The notes beneath the pieces are model-generated. The model did not search any database. It had not been told where the DNA came from and saw only the letters and a list, made by a program, of their open reading frames with translations. The translations under genes were made by a program, and so were the position numbers. A stretch of DNA of 64,000 nucleotides from Massilia pinisoli (GTDB lineage Bacteria > Pseudomonadota > Gammaproteobacteria > Burkholderiales > Burkholderiaceae_D): positions 62,001 to 126,000 of the forward strand of contig NZ_JANUGW010000016.1 in the NCBI RefSeq assembly GCF_024753285.1, read 5' to 3'. Below, one piece after another: positions 49,941 to 58,703 of the stretch (position 1 is the first letter of the stretch; every line of letters starts with the position of its first letter).

Positions 49941-50264
49941 TCAGCGCAGGTACGGGCCGACCTTGGCTTCGAGCAGCCTGACCAGCTCCGGCTGCATGTA
50001 CTCGTACTCGTCCGGAATGTCGAGGCAGATCACGCGCTTGCCGTTCAGGTGGTGCCTGAAGCGCTGGCCAAGGCGATTCCGGTGCACTTTTTCCATCACG
50101 AAGATGAGGTCCGCCCAGGCGATCTGTTCCGGCGACAGCGGCACGTCGGCATCGTTGCCCAGGCCGGCCGAATCCGTTGCGATATCGGGCCATGAAGCGA
50201 ACACGTGTTCGGCCGTCGGACTGCGCAGCCGGTTCTGTGTGCAGATGAACAGCACGCGTCTCAT
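49941..50264 (-). CDS. Low-molecular-weight protein-tyrosine-phosphatase-like protein
   Basis: A 107-residue protein with the phosphatase loop CTQNRLRSPT (C-x5-R, residues ~8-15) at the N-terminus (MRRVLFICTQNRLRSPTAEH) and a C-terminal DIPDEYEYMQPELVRLLEAK in the position of the catalytic DPxx Asp loop. Shorter than classical LMW-PTPs (~150 residues), matching a compact subgroup. The ATG at 50264 overlaps the MATE stop by four bases (ATGA), so the two are co-translated. Confidence 0.85.
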   Translation of the reverse strand: MRRVLFICTQNRLRSPTAEHVFASWPDIATDSAGLGNDADVPLSPEQIAWADLIFVMEKVHRNRLGQRFRHHLNGKRVICLDIPDEYEYMQPELVRLLEAKVGPYLR

Positions 50265-51691
50265 GGCGTCTCCGTCACGGGCACATGCGCCACGTCGCGC
50301 ACGCGCAGCTTCGACAGCTGGTGCAAGCTCCACGCGAGCAGCACGGCAGCCACGGTCAGCCCGAGCACGAGACCGATCCAGAATCCCGTCGCGGCCATCG
50401 GCTTGCCGGGCGACCACGGGAACCAGCTCGGCGCCAGGCCGAGGATCCAGCCGACGGGCAGGGCGACGCCCCAGAACGCGATCATCTGGATGACCATCGG
50501 CGAGCGCGTCACCTTGTAGCCGCGGATCGCGGACGCGGCCGCGACCTGCGTCGCATCGGACAGCTGGAACAGCGCGGCGAACAGCAGCAGCATCACGCAC
50601 GTGGCCTGCACGGCCGCGTCCGACGTGTACATCGCGGCGATCTGCCAGCGGAACACGGCGATGCAGAGGGCGGAGATCAGCCCGAACGCGATGCACATGC
50701 CCGTGCCGACCCACGCGACGAAACGCGCCCGCACGGGATTGCCTTCGCCCATCGCCTGGCCCACGCGCGTGAGCGCGCCGATGCCGAAACTCAGCGGCAC
50801 CATGAACACGAGCGACACGAAGTTCAGCGCGATCTGGTGCGCCGACACTTCGATCACGCCGAAGCGCGCGACGAGCAGGCTGATGATGCCGAACGCGCTG
50901 ACCTCGGCAAAATAGGTGACGCCGATGGGCAGGCCCAGCCGCAGCATGCTGCCGATCTCTTTCCAGTTCGGCCCTTCCCAGCGGGTGAACGGATACGTCT
51001 GGCGATATACCGGCGACACCTTGATCCAGATGACCATCGCGGCCAGCATCAGCCACAGGCCGGTCGCCGTCGATACGGCGCAGCCGAGCGCGCCCAGCTT
51101 GGGCAGGCCGAACTTGCCGAAGATGAACAGCCAGTTCATGACGATGTTGTACAGCAGGCCGCACACGGCGATGACCATGATGGGCTTCGTCTCGTTGATG
51201 CTCGTCGTGTAGCCGTACAGCGCGCGGTAACAGGCGAACGCGGGCATCCCGGCACTGAGGATGTGGAGAAAGGTCGCGGCGCGTCCCGCCACGGCCGCGT
51301 CGAGGCCGATGTGATCGAACACGAGCGTGCACAGGTTCGCGGCGAGCGAGCCCGCGACGCCAACGCCGACACCCATCCACAACGACTCGCGCACCGAGTG
51401 CGAGATGCGGTCGAAGCGCGCGGCGCCCATCTCGTGCGACACGACGGAGTTCACGGCCATCATGATGCCCATCACGGTGACGAGGATGATCGACCACACG
51501 GACGTGCCGAGCGACACGGCGGCCAGTTCCGCCGCGCTGACGTGGCCTGTCATGGCGACGTCCGCCACGCCCATGCCGACGGTCGCCAGCTGGCCCACGA
51601 GCATGGGCCAGGACAGCCGCCACAGCGTGGCGATCTCGGTGCGGACGGGATGCGCCGCGCGGGCGCCGGTGCGGGTCGGGTTGGGCGTCAT
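50261..51691 (-). CDS. MATE-family multidrug/sodium antiporter
   Basis: Inner-membrane efflux protein of about 476 residues with twelve predicted helices in two halves; WPMLVGQLATVGMGVADVAM starts the first MATE half and FVSLVFMVPLSFGIGALTRV GQAMGEG the second, as in NorM. It exports cationic compounds in exchange for Na+ or H+. ATG 51691 (MTPNPTRTG) is preferred to longer starts at 51718 and 51778; none has a clear ribosome-binding site. Operon with the phosphatase gene. Confidence 0.9.
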   Translation of the reverse strand: MTPNPTRTGARAAHPVRTEIATLWRLSWPMLVGQLATVGMGVADVAMTGHVSAAELAAVSLGTSVWSIILVTVMGIMMAVNSVVSHEMGAARFDRISHSVRESLWMGVGVGVAGSLAANLCTLVFDHIGLDAAVAGRAATFLHILSAGMPAFACYRALYGYTTSINETKPIMVIAVCGLLYNIVMNWLFIFGKFGLPKLGALGCAVSTATGLWLMLAAMVIWIKVSPVYRQTYPFTRWEGPNWKEIGSMLRLGLPIGVTYFAEVSAFGIISLLVARFGVIEVSAHQIALNFVSLVFMVPLSFGIGALTRVGQAMGEGNPVRARFVAWVGTGMCIAFGLISALCIAVFRWQIAAMYTSDAAVQATCVMLLLFAALFQLSDATQVAAASAIRGYKVTRSPMVIQMIAFWGVALPVGWILGLAPSWFPWSPGKPMAATGFWIGLVLGLTVAAVLLAWSLHQLSKLRVRDVAHVPVTETP

Positions 51692-51799
51692 GATCGGTTT
51701 GCTTGGGAAACCGATCATTTTACTGAGGAATCGGCAGCCCCGTGCGACCTGCACGCGCGACCCGCGCATGAGGCGCACGTCGGCGCGCGCGCGGGCGTC

Positions 51800-52705
51800 T
51801 CAGCGCTGAGCCAAGGTCGGCTCCGGCACGGATTTCAGGTAGGCGTACAGCGCCCGTATGTCCGTCTCGTTCATCTGCCTGAGCGAGCCGAACGGCATCA
51901 CGGGACTGATCGCGCTGCCGTCCGGGCGGTGGCCCGTCTTAAACATCGCGATGAATGCGTCCGGCGTCGGATAGCGGTTCAGCGCGCTACCCTTGCCGGG
52001 CGCGAGCCGGGCGGCGGGCGGCCACGCGGGCGGTGCGCCGGGAATGCGGCCGCCGGCGAGATCCGCGCCGTGGCAGCCGATGCACGTCGCGGCGACGTAG
52101 GCGCCATACGCGGGCGTGACGGCGGCCGGCACGGCCCGCGGCGGGGCCAGCGTGTGGTCGATTTTTTCGGACGCGTCCTTGATGACGCCGAACGCGTACA
52201 GCGCCTTGGCGGGCACGGGCACGTCGATGACGGCCCTCACGCCCGGCACGGGACGCATTTGCTTGAGGTAGGCGACGAGGGCTGCCATGTCTTCATCGCT
52301 GAGGCGGCTGTAGTCCTCGCTGGGCATCACCATGACGGGATTGCCGTTCGGCTTGACGCCGTGGCGCACGGTGCGCACCCAGTCGATGTCGCGGTAATGC
52401 GCCGTCGCGCCGTTGGGCCCGGCCGTGATGTTCGGGGCGACGACGAGCATGCCGCCGTCGCGTACGACGGTCTTGCCGGCACCGTCCGCGCCGTGGCACT
52501 CGGCGCAGCCGCGCGTGTTGTACAGGTAGCGCCCGTGGTCGACGCGGGCGCCGTCGGGCACGATGTCCAGCGGCCGCACCTGCAACGCGATGCTGCGTGC
52601 CATCTTGCGTTCACCGAGCACCTTGCCGACCCCGGCCGTGGCGACACCCAGCAGGGCGAGTGCCGCCAACGCGATGCTCGTGCGCTTGACCCATTTGCTC
52701 ACCAT
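51800..52705 (-). CDS. Membrane-anchored diheme cytochrome c
   Basis: Periplasmic electron carrier of 301 residues. An N-terminal helix (RTSIALAALALLGVATAGVG) acts as anchor or signal. Two cytochrome c domains each have a heme motif: CAECH at 67-71 and CIGCH near residue 215; candidate Met ligands in VMVMPSEDY and VMPFGSLRQM. Similar proteins accompany alcohol or aldehyde dehydrogenases, but no partner gene is adjacent. AAGGAGG lies before an ATGATG pair at 52708-52703; the second ATG (52705) has the better spacing. Confidence 0.88.
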   Translation of the reverse strand: MVSKWVKRTSIALAALALLGVATAGVGKVLGERKMARSIALQVRPLDIVPDGARVDHGRYLYNTRGCAECHGADGAGKTVVRDGGMLVVAPNITAGPNGATAHYRDIDWVRTVRHGVKPNGNPVMVMPSEDYSRLSDEDMAALVAYLKQMRPVPGVRAVIDVPVPAKALYAFGVIKDASEKIDHTLAPPRAVPAAVTPAYGAYVAATCIGCHGADLAGGRIPGAPPAWPPAARLAPGKGSALNRYPTPDAFIAMFKTGHRPDGSAISPVMPFGSLRQMNETDIRALYAYLKSVPEPTLAQR

Positions 52706-52837
52706 CATTTCCTCCTTGTTGGACGAACGACAACACGAGGAATCTAGCACTGCCGTTCATGGCCGGATACTGGTTGAAATGCTAATGACGGCCACATGTG
52801 CGTAATGAGGCCTGGGTCAAGCGTGGGTCACGAACCT

Positions 52838-53734
52838 TTATTTGGTCGTGAAGTTCGTGAGCCACTGCAGGTTCGGGTCCTTGGCCCAGCTCGCCGTGCC
52901 GTTGTTCCAGTTGCTGTCCAGGCTGTTCTGGCTGCCGAAGCAGTCGCCGGATGCGCGCATATAGCAGTGGTCGGCCGAGCCGTCTGCGACCTGGCTGTTC
53001 TTGACGATGATCCAGCCGCTGTTATTGCTGTTCATGCAGGCGTAGGAACCGGCCGCGCATTTCTGGCCCGTGACGTTCTGCAGCGAGGTCTGCACGGCGG
53101 ACTGCGACCCGCCTGCGAAATTGTCCCGTTCGCCGTCGACGGCGCGCAACCGGTCGCTCGGCAAGGTGCGGTTGCCGTTCGAGACGCAGGACGACAGGTC
53201 GTACACCGAATACACATTGCTCATGCCGATGCCGTACGCGGCCTGCACGCGCGCGTCGTAGTTCTTGGCCAGCAGCGCGAGGATGGAGCCCTGGCTGAAG
53301 CCGCCCACGACGATGCCCTTGCTGCAATCGGCCTTCGCGCGCGAGCACAGCTGCGACACGGCGCTCAACGTGCTGTTCGGGTTGAAGATGCAGCTCGACT
53401 TGGCGCTCAGCACGGAGCACGTGCCGAACTGCGATTCCGCATAGTCGACGGTGGCCGCGATATAGCCCTTGCTTGCCATATCGTTCACGGCAGCCATCGC
53501 GGCCGCGTTGTTGTAGGTCTCGCTCGTGCCGACCATGTAGATAAACACGGGATACGGCCCCGTCCCGGACGGTTCCGCGCCGGCGATGCTGTAGCTCATC
53601 GAACACGACCCGCCGGCCGTGCTGGCGCCGTTGTAGCTGCTGGCAAAGCTCGTCGTCTGCGCGGCGGCGGCGCTGGCGGCCATGGCGGACAGCATGGCGG
53701 CGGCGAGGAGGAATCTCGAGCGAGTTGTGTGCAT
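52838..53734 (-). CDS. Secreted alpha/beta hydrolase
   Basis: Exported protein of 298 residues, signal peptide RSRFLLAAAMLSAMAASAAA (cleavage near AAAQ). The nucleophile elbow is GGFSQGS (IVVGGFSQGSILALLAK), with GPYPVFIYMVGTSETYNNAA before it and many cysteines, which suggests disulfides in an extracellular esterase or depolymerase-type enzyme. Ser is clear; the acid and His are not assigned by eye. ATG 53734 has GGAGA upstream. Substrate unknown. Confidence 0.7.
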   Translation of the reverse strand: MHTTRSRFLLAAAMLSAMAASAAAAQTTSFASSYNGASTAGGSCSMSYSIAGAEPSGTGPYPVFIYMVGTSETYNNAAAMAAVNDMASKGYIAATVDYAESQFGTCSVLSAKSSCIFNPNSTLSAVSQLCSRAKADCSKGIVVGGFSQGSILALLAKNYDARVQAAYGIGMSNVYSVYDLSSCVSNGNRTLPSDRLRAVDGERDNFAGGSQSAVQTSLQNVTGQKCAAGSYACMNSNNSGWIIVKNSQVADGSADHCYMRASGDCFGSQNSLDSNWNNGTASWAKDPNLQWLTNFTTK

Positions 53735-53984
53735 TGTTGTCTCCAAGTCGTTATTGATGTGTGATGTCCGATGCTAGGCCTCTCATATGCATGCATCAAA
53801 CGGCACACCATGGCGTCAGGAGACAAGCGCATGCTTTCCGGAGCCCAACTCACGCTCAACGGTGCGAAACCGGGCGCGGCGCGCTAGTACAATCGGACGG
53901 GACGCGCCAGGTAGTAATTGAAAAGCAAGCCCCCCGCCACAACGTACGGGTCATTCAATATCCAACCGATCCAGGAGCAAGCTC

Positions 53985-54917
53985 GTGGAATACAAGGACT
54001 ACTACCAGGCCCTTGGTGTCGAGAAGACGGCGACCCAGGACGAGATCAAGAAGGCCTACCGCAAACTCGTGCGGCAATACCACCCCGACGTCAGCAAGCA
54101 CAAGGACGCGGACGCGAAGACCAAGGAAATCAACGAAGCCTACGACGTGCTGGGCGACCCGGAAAAGCGGGCCGCCTACGACGAGCTGGGCCGCGGGCAC
54201 CGTCCCGGCCAGGGCTTCCAGCCGCCGCCGGACTGGGGCACGCAATTCGATTTCGGCGGCACCGGCGGGGACGATTTCTTCAACGACCTGTTCGCCCACG
54301 TGGGCCGGCGCTCGCGCGGGGGCGCGCACGCGGGCGGCGGCGGCTTCCAGATGCCCGGCGAAGACATCCACGCCGCCATCGCCATCGACCTGCGCGACGC
54401 CTACCAGGGGGCCACGCGCACGATCAGCCTGCGTGTGCCGCAGCATGACGCGCAAGGCCACGCGACCATGCAGGACAAGACCCTGTCCGTGAACATCCCG
54501 AAAGGCGTGACACCGGGCCAGCAGCTGCGCATGCGGGGGCAAGGCCATCCGGGCTTCGGCGGCGGGCCGGCCGGCGACCTGTACCTGGAAATCCAGCTGA
54601 ACCCCGACCCGCGCCAGCGCGTCGAAGGCACGAACGTCTACCAGGACGTGCCCATCACGCCGTGGGAGGCCGCGTTGGGGGCGACGATCTCCGTGCCCAC
54701 GCCGTCGGGCACGGTCGAGGTGACGGTGCCGCCCGGATCGCAGAACGGGCGCAAGCTGCGCTTGAAAGGACGCGGCATCCCGGCCAAGACGCCGGGCGAT
54801 CTGTACCTGCTGCTGAACGTGGTGTTGCCGCCCGCGACCAGCGACCGTGCGCGCGAGCTGTACGAGGCGATGGCGCGCGACCTTGCCTTCAATCCCCGCG
54901 AACGCATAGGAGCTTGA
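53985..54917 (+). CDS. cbpA: DnaJ-like curved DNA-binding co-chaperone
   Basis: Class-B J-protein of 310 residues. The J domain (residues ~1-70, MEYKDYYQALGVEKTATQDE, HPD at 33-35) stimulates DnaK; a Gly-rich linker with FFNDLFAHVGRRSRGG follows, then two C-terminal beta domains (MPGEDIHAAIAIDLRDAYQG; LRMRGQGHPGFGGGPAGDLY). The zinc-finger of class A DnaJ is missing, as expected of CbpA. GTG 53985 is preceded by AGGAG. cbpM follows three bases later, the standard pairing. Confidence 0.93.
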   Translation: MEYKDYYQALGVEKTATQDEIKKAYRKLVRQYHPDVSKHKDADAKTKEINEAYDVLGDPEKRAAYDELGRGHRPGQGFQPPPDWGTQFDFGGTGGDDFFNDLFAHVGRRSRGGAHAGGGGFQMPGEDIHAAIAIDLRDAYQGATRTISLRVPQHDAQGHATMQDKTLSVNIPKGVTPGQQLRMRGQGHPGFGGGPAGDLYLEIQLNPDPRQRVEGTNVYQDVPITPWEAALGATISVPTPSGTVEVTVPPGSQNGRKLRLKGRGIPAKTPGDLYLLLNVVLPPATSDRARELYEAMARDLAFNPRERIGA

Positions 54918-54920
54918 ACG

Positions 54921-55241
54921 ATGCATGACGACATTCTCACCGGCGTGCTGCTGGAGGACGTGGCGCTGACCCTCGACGAACTGGCGCGTGCCTGCAACGT
55001 GGAGCCCGACTGGGTCGTGCGCCACGTGCACGCGGGCGTGCTGGGCGGCGAGACGAGCGTGCAGGTGACGAGCTGGCGTTTCCGCAGCGGCGACCTCGTC
55101 CGCGCCCGGCGGCTGCTGAGCGTCGAGCGCGACTTCGACGCCAACGAGGACCTCGCCGCGCTCGTCGTCGACCTGGGCGAGGAAATCCGCCGCCTGCGCG
55201 CGCGCCTGCGTGTGCTCGGCGTCGACCCGGGCATCGGCTGA
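54921..55241 (+). CDS. cbpM: Chaperone modulator CbpM
   Basis: A 106-residue MerR-fold protein that binds the CbpA J domain and inhibits it. The family pattern is seen as LDELARACNVEPDWVVRHVH AGVL then WRFRSGDLVRARRLLSVERD and a C-terminal helix (LVVDLGEEIRRLRARLRVLG). It follows cbpA with a three-base gap, which supports the identification as well as the sequence. Confidence 0.88.
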   Translation: MHDDILTGVLLEDVALTLDELARACNVEPDWVVRHVHAGVLGGETSVQVTSWRFRSGDLVRARRLLSVERDFDANEDLAALVVDLGEEIRRLRARLRVLGVDPGIG

Positions 55242-55330
55242 CCTCCGTGCCGGTGCCTCGTGCGCCGGCGTTTCGGCGAGCTCGGGTGGAGCACGGCGTG
55301 CGCGGCAAGGCCCGTGTTATCTTGCCGCGT

Positions 55331-56662
55331 ATGCTCAAATTACCGTCCAACGCCAGCGCACCATTTTGTCCCTCGGAAGTTGCCGGCACCGTCAACGTGC
55401 CGGAGAACGATCCGCTGTGGAAAAAAATCCTGCGCTATGCCGGCCCCGGCCTGCTCGTGTCGGTCGGATATATGGACCCGGGCAACTGGGCCACGGCGAT
55501 CCAGGGCGGCTCGCAGTTCGGCTACGACCTGCTGTTCGTCGTCGTCCTGTCGAGCCTGGCGGCGATCGTGCTGCAATGCCTGAGCATGCGGCTGGGCATC
55601 GTCACCGGAAAAGATCTCGCCGTCCATTGCCGCGAGCAATATTCGCCCGTGCATGCGAAGGGGCTGTGGGCGTTCGCGGAACTGTCGATCATCGCGTGCG
55701 ACCTCGCCGAGGTGCTCGGTTGCGCGCTCGCGTTCAAGCTGCTGCTGGGCCTGTCGCTGCCGGTCGGCGTGGCGCTGACGGCCCTCGACACCATCATCGT
55801 GCTGGGCTTGAAAAGCAAAGGGTTCCGCCAGCTGGAAGCCATCGTGTTGGGCCTCATCCTGACGATCGCCGTGTGCCTGTTCGTCGAACTGTTCCTCGTC
55901 GATCCGGACCCGCGCGCCGTGGTGGCGGGCCTCGTGCCGTCGCTGGACAAGCTGCGCCAGCGCGACGCCCTGTACCTCGCCATCGGCATCCTCGGCGCGA
56001 CCGTCATGCCGCACAACCTGTACCTGCACTCGTCCGTCGTGCAGACGCGCATCATGCGCCACGACCTCAACGAAGGCGGCGCGCGCCTCGCGGAGGCGAT
56101 CAAGCTGTCGCGTATCGACACCATCGTGTCGCTGCTGCTGGCCCTGTTCATCAACGGCGCGATCCTCGTGCTCGCGGGCGCCGCGTTCTACAAGCCGGGC
56201 GGCGGCAACGTGATGGGCATCGACCAGGCCTATTATCTGCTGGCCCCGGTGGCCGGCACCGCGGCCGCGGCGGTCTTGTTCGGCCTCGCGCTGCTCGCGT
56301 CCGGCCAGAGTTCCACGTTCACCGGGACCATCGCTGGCCAGGTCATCATGGAAGGCTTCCTGAAACTGAAGATCCCGTGCTGGCAGCGCCGGCTGCTCAC
56401 GCGCGCGCTCGCGCTGGGGCCGGCGATGATCGGCGTGCTGACGCTGGGCGATCATGCGATCGGCAAGATGCTCGTCGGCAGCCAGGTCGTGTTGAGCCTG
56501 CAATTGCCTTTCGCCATGTACCCGCTGATCCGCCTGACGGGGCGGCGCGACCTGATGGGGCAGTTCGTCAACGTGTGGTGGACGACGGTGTTGTCGTGGT
56601 TCCTGTTCGTCGTGATCTCCAGCGCGAACATCTGGATGGTGTGGCAGGCCCTGTCGGGCTGA
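55331..56662 (+). CDS. mntH: Nramp-family divalent metal transporter
   Basis: Proton-coupled Mn2+/Fe2+ importer in the inner membrane, 443 residues with about eleven helices. Metal-site helix 1 is GYMDPGNWATAIQGG (DPGN), and helix 6 carries ATVMPHNLYLHS (MPH), both complete. ATG 55331 (MLKLPSNASA) is chosen; the frame is open upstream without family similarity. No clear ribosome-binding site is visible; the upstream region may hold a metal-responsive control site, but none was recognised. Confidence 0.92.
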   Translation: MLKLPSNASAPFCPSEVAGTVNVPENDPLWKKILRYAGPGLLVSVGYMDPGNWATAIQGGSQFGYDLLFVVVLSSLAAIVLQCLSMRLGIVTGKDLAVHCREQYSPVHAKGLWAFAELSIIACDLAEVLGCALAFKLLLGLSLPVGVALTALDTIIVLGLKSKGFRQLEAIVLGLILTIAVCLFVELFLVDPDPRAVVAGLVPSLDKLRQRDALYLAIGILGATVMPHNLYLHSSVVQTRIMRHDLNEGGARLAEAIKLSRIDTIVSLLLALFINGAILVLAGAAFYKPGGGNVMGIDQAYYLLAPVAGTAAAAVLFGLALLASGQSSTFTGTIAGQVIMEGFLKLKIPCWQRRLLTRALALGPAMIGVLTLGDHAIGKMLVGSQVVLSLQLPFAMYPLIRLTGRRDLMGQFVNVWWTTVLSWFLFVVISSANIWMVWQALSG

Positions 56663-56745
56663 CCAGTGGCGCGCGCCGCGTCCGGCCGCGCGAATCTACA
56701 ATCGGCTTCCTGCTTAGCTTTGCTAAACGCTGACAAGGAGGTTAC

Positions 56746-57321
56746 ATGCAACAAGGTAAGAACCAGGCCCTGCAGGGCAAACGGGTTGCCATCCTCATGA
56801 CGGATGGCGTCGAGCAAGTCGAATACACGGGCCCGCGCGGGTTCCTCGAACAGCAAGGCGCCCAGGTGACGCTCGTGTCGCCGAAGCCCACGGGCGACGA
56901 GATCCAGGGCTTCAATCACCTGACCCCGGCCGACAAGTTCAAGGTCGAACTGGACGTGCGCGACGCGCGCCCGGCCGACTTCGATGCGCTCGTGCTGCCG
57001 GGTGGTGTTGCCAATCCCGACCAGCTGCGCCTGTCGATGGAAGCCATCACGTTCATCCGCGCATTCGGCCGCGAAGACAAGCCGATCGCCGCCATCTGCC
57101 ACGGTCCGTGGACGCTGATCGACGCCGACCTCGTCACGGGCAAGCACGTCACGAGCTGGCCCACGTTGCAGCTCGACTTGCAAAATGCCGGCGCGGAATG
57201 GACCGATGAGCCGGTCGTCGTCGACGGCAAGCTCGTCACGAGCCGCAAGCCGGACGACATCCCGGCCTTCAACCAAGCCCTGCTGAGCGAGCTGCAATCG
57301 GCCGGCCAGACGAAGCACTGA
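56746..57321 (+). CDS. DJ-1/PfpI-family protein, copy 1
   Basis: A 191-residue DJ-1/PfpI protein (glyoxalase III- or protein/nucleotide-deglycase-type or protease PfpI-like): KRVAILMTDGVEQVEYTGP, LVLPGGVANPDQLR, and the nucleophile Cys118 in AAICHGPWTL. A second copy follows 139 bases downstream. Of the first 120 residues 86 are identical to the second copy, so this is a recent tandem duplication. TACAAT at 56697-56702 is the likely -10 and a terminator follows. Confidence 0.9.
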   Translation: MQQGKNQALQGKRVAILMTDGVEQVEYTGPRGFLEQQGAQVTLVSPKPTGDEIQGFNHLTPADKFKVELDVRDARPADFDALVLPGGVANPDQLRLSMEAITFIRAFGREDKPIAAICHGPWTLIDADLVTGKHVTSWPTLQLDLQNAGAEWTDEPVVVDGKLVTSRKPDDIPAFNQALLSELQSAGQTKH

Positions 57322-57343
57322 TCGATCTGCCGCGCTCCGCACC

Positions 57344-57377
57344 GACGCCGGCGCCGCCTCAGCGCCGGCGTCTTTTT
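57344..57377 (+). terminator. Intrinsic terminator between the two PfpI genes
   Basis: GACGCCGGCGC-CGCCTCA-GCGCCGGCGTC followed by TTTTT. It separates the paralogues into two units. Confidence 0.85.
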
Positions 57378-57460
57378 ACGCCCCGCGCCGTGCGACGCCG
57401 CGTGCGCGCGATGCCTAGAATGGTTGATCGTCTTTATGCGTTCGACCCAAAGGAGTTTAT

Positions 57461-58048
57461 ATGGAACAAGTTTCCAGCAGGCCCTTGCAAGGCAAGCGCG
57501 TCGCCATGCTGATGACGGATGGCGTCGAACAAATCGAATACACGAGCCCCCGTTCCTTCCTGGAAGAGCAGGGCGCGACCGTCGTCCTGCTGGCGCCCAA
57601 GGCCGCGGGCGACGAAGTGCAGGGCTTCAATCACATGCAGCCGGCCGACCGCTTCAAGGTCGAGATGAACGTGGGGGACGCAAAGCCGGCCGACTTCGAC
57701 GGCCTCGTGCTGCCTGGCGGGGTCGCGAATCCGGATCAACTGCGCATGAGCAAGGAAGCGATCGACTTCATCCGCGATTTCGATGCGGAGGACAAGATGG
57801 TCGCGGCCATCTGCCATGGTGCCTGGACATTGATCGACGCTGGCATCGCCACGGGCAAGCACCTGACGAGCTGGCCCAGCCTCAAGCGCGACCTCACGAA
57901 TGCGGGCGCCGAGTGGACGGACGAGGAAGTCGTGCTGGACGCGCGGCTCGTCACCAGCCGCAAGCCCGACGATCTGCCGGCCTTTAACACCATGTTGCTG
58001 AAGGAATTACTCGTCGCGTCGGGGACGGATACGGGGCCGACGTCCTGA
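57461..58048 (+). CDS. DJ-1/PfpI-family protein, copy 2
   Basis: A 195-residue paralogue of the gene before it: KRVAMLMTDGVEQIEYTSPR, LVLPGGVANPDQLRMSK and nucleophile Cys118 in AAICHGAWTLIDA. TAGAAT at 57416-57421 may be its own -10, and AAGGAG precedes ATG 57461. Differences from copy 1 are concentrated near the surface of the C-terminal half and at the extra C-terminal tail. Role probably in oxidative or carbonyl stress, from family knowledge. Confidence 0.9.
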   Translation: MEQVSSRPLQGKRVAMLMTDGVEQIEYTSPRSFLEEQGATVVLLAPKAAGDEVQGFNHMQPADRFKVEMNVGDAKPADFDGLVLPGGVANPDQLRMSKEAIDFIRDFDAEDKMVAAICHGAWTLIDAGIATGKHLTSWPSLKRDLTNAGAEWTDEEVVLDARLVTSRKPDDLPAFNTMLLKELLVASGTDTGPTS

Positions 58049-58062
58049 GGCTGTCCATCTTA

Positions 58063-58119
58063 CTGGATGTGTAATCCAGGATAGTTGACGGATGATCTTT
58101 CATATTGGAGAATGTCTCC
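58063..58119 (+). promoter_or_regulatory. Palindromic control region of the XRE-cupin gene
   Basis: Contains CTGGAT-GTGTA-ATCCAG (58063-58079), TTGACG (58085-58090) and GAGAAT (58108-58113, 17-bp spacing) inside GGAGA-ATG-TCTCC (58107-58119). The inverted repeat on the -10 suggests autoregulation; the transcript start would be near the ATG at 58123. Confidence 0.4.
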
Positions 58120-58122
58120 ACT

Positions 58123-58701
58123 ATGAAAGATGACTCCTCCGTCAACGGGCGTATCGCCCAACAAGTGCGCCTGCTGCGCAGCGAGCGCGGCCTGTCGCTG
58201 GACGCGCTGTCGAACCAGTGCGGCGTCAGCCGGTCGATGCTGTCGCTGATCGAGCGTGGCGAAACGAGCCCGACTGCCGTCGTGCTGGACAAGCTCGCAG
58301 CCGGCCTCGGCGTGCCGCTCGCGTCGCTGTTCGACGACCCCGCATCCAAGACCGAACCCGTCGCGCGTTTCGCCGACCAGGTCGTGTGGCAGGACCCGCA
58401 TTCGGGCTATCTGCGGCGCAATGTCTCGCCAGAAGGCTTCCAATCGCCGACGCGTATCGTCGACGTCACGTTTCCGCCGCATGCGCGCGTGACGTACGAG
58501 GCGGGCGCACGCACGCCCGCCGTGCTGCAGCAGATCTGGATCCTCGAAGGCCGGATGGAGGTGACGTACGGCGCCGAGTCGTACCTGCTGGAGACAGGCG
58601 ACTGCCTCGCGGTGCCCCTCGACGCACCGAATTCCTTCCACAACCCCGGGGACGTGCCGGCACGGTACGCCGTCGTCCTCACCACACTCGCCAGGAGCTG
58701 A
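58123..58701 (+). CDS. XRE-family regulator with C-terminal cupin
   Basis: A 192-residue regulator. Residues ~10-65 are an XRE helix-turn-helix (IAQQVRLLRSERGLSLDALS NQCGVSRSMLSLIERGETSP); residues ~110-190 are a cupin sensor (VTYEAGARTPAVLQQIWILE, GDCLAVPLDAPNSFHNPG). This MarR-unrelated XRE-cupin group controls amino-acid, polyamine or drug-resistance genes. ATG 58123. The GNAT gene starts two bases after its stop, so it is the best target or partner. Palindromes upstream suggest it binds its own promoter. Confidence 0.9.
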   Translation: MKDDSSVNGRIAQQVRLLRSERGLSLDALSNQCGVSRSMLSLIERGETSPTAVVLDKLAAGLGVPLASLFDDPASKTEPVARFADQVVWQDPHSGYLRRNVSPEGFQSPTRIVDVTFPPHARVTYEAGARTPAVLQQIWILEGRMEVTYGAESYLLETGDCLAVPLDAPNSFHNPGDVPARYAVVLTTLARS

Positions 58702-58703
58702 TC

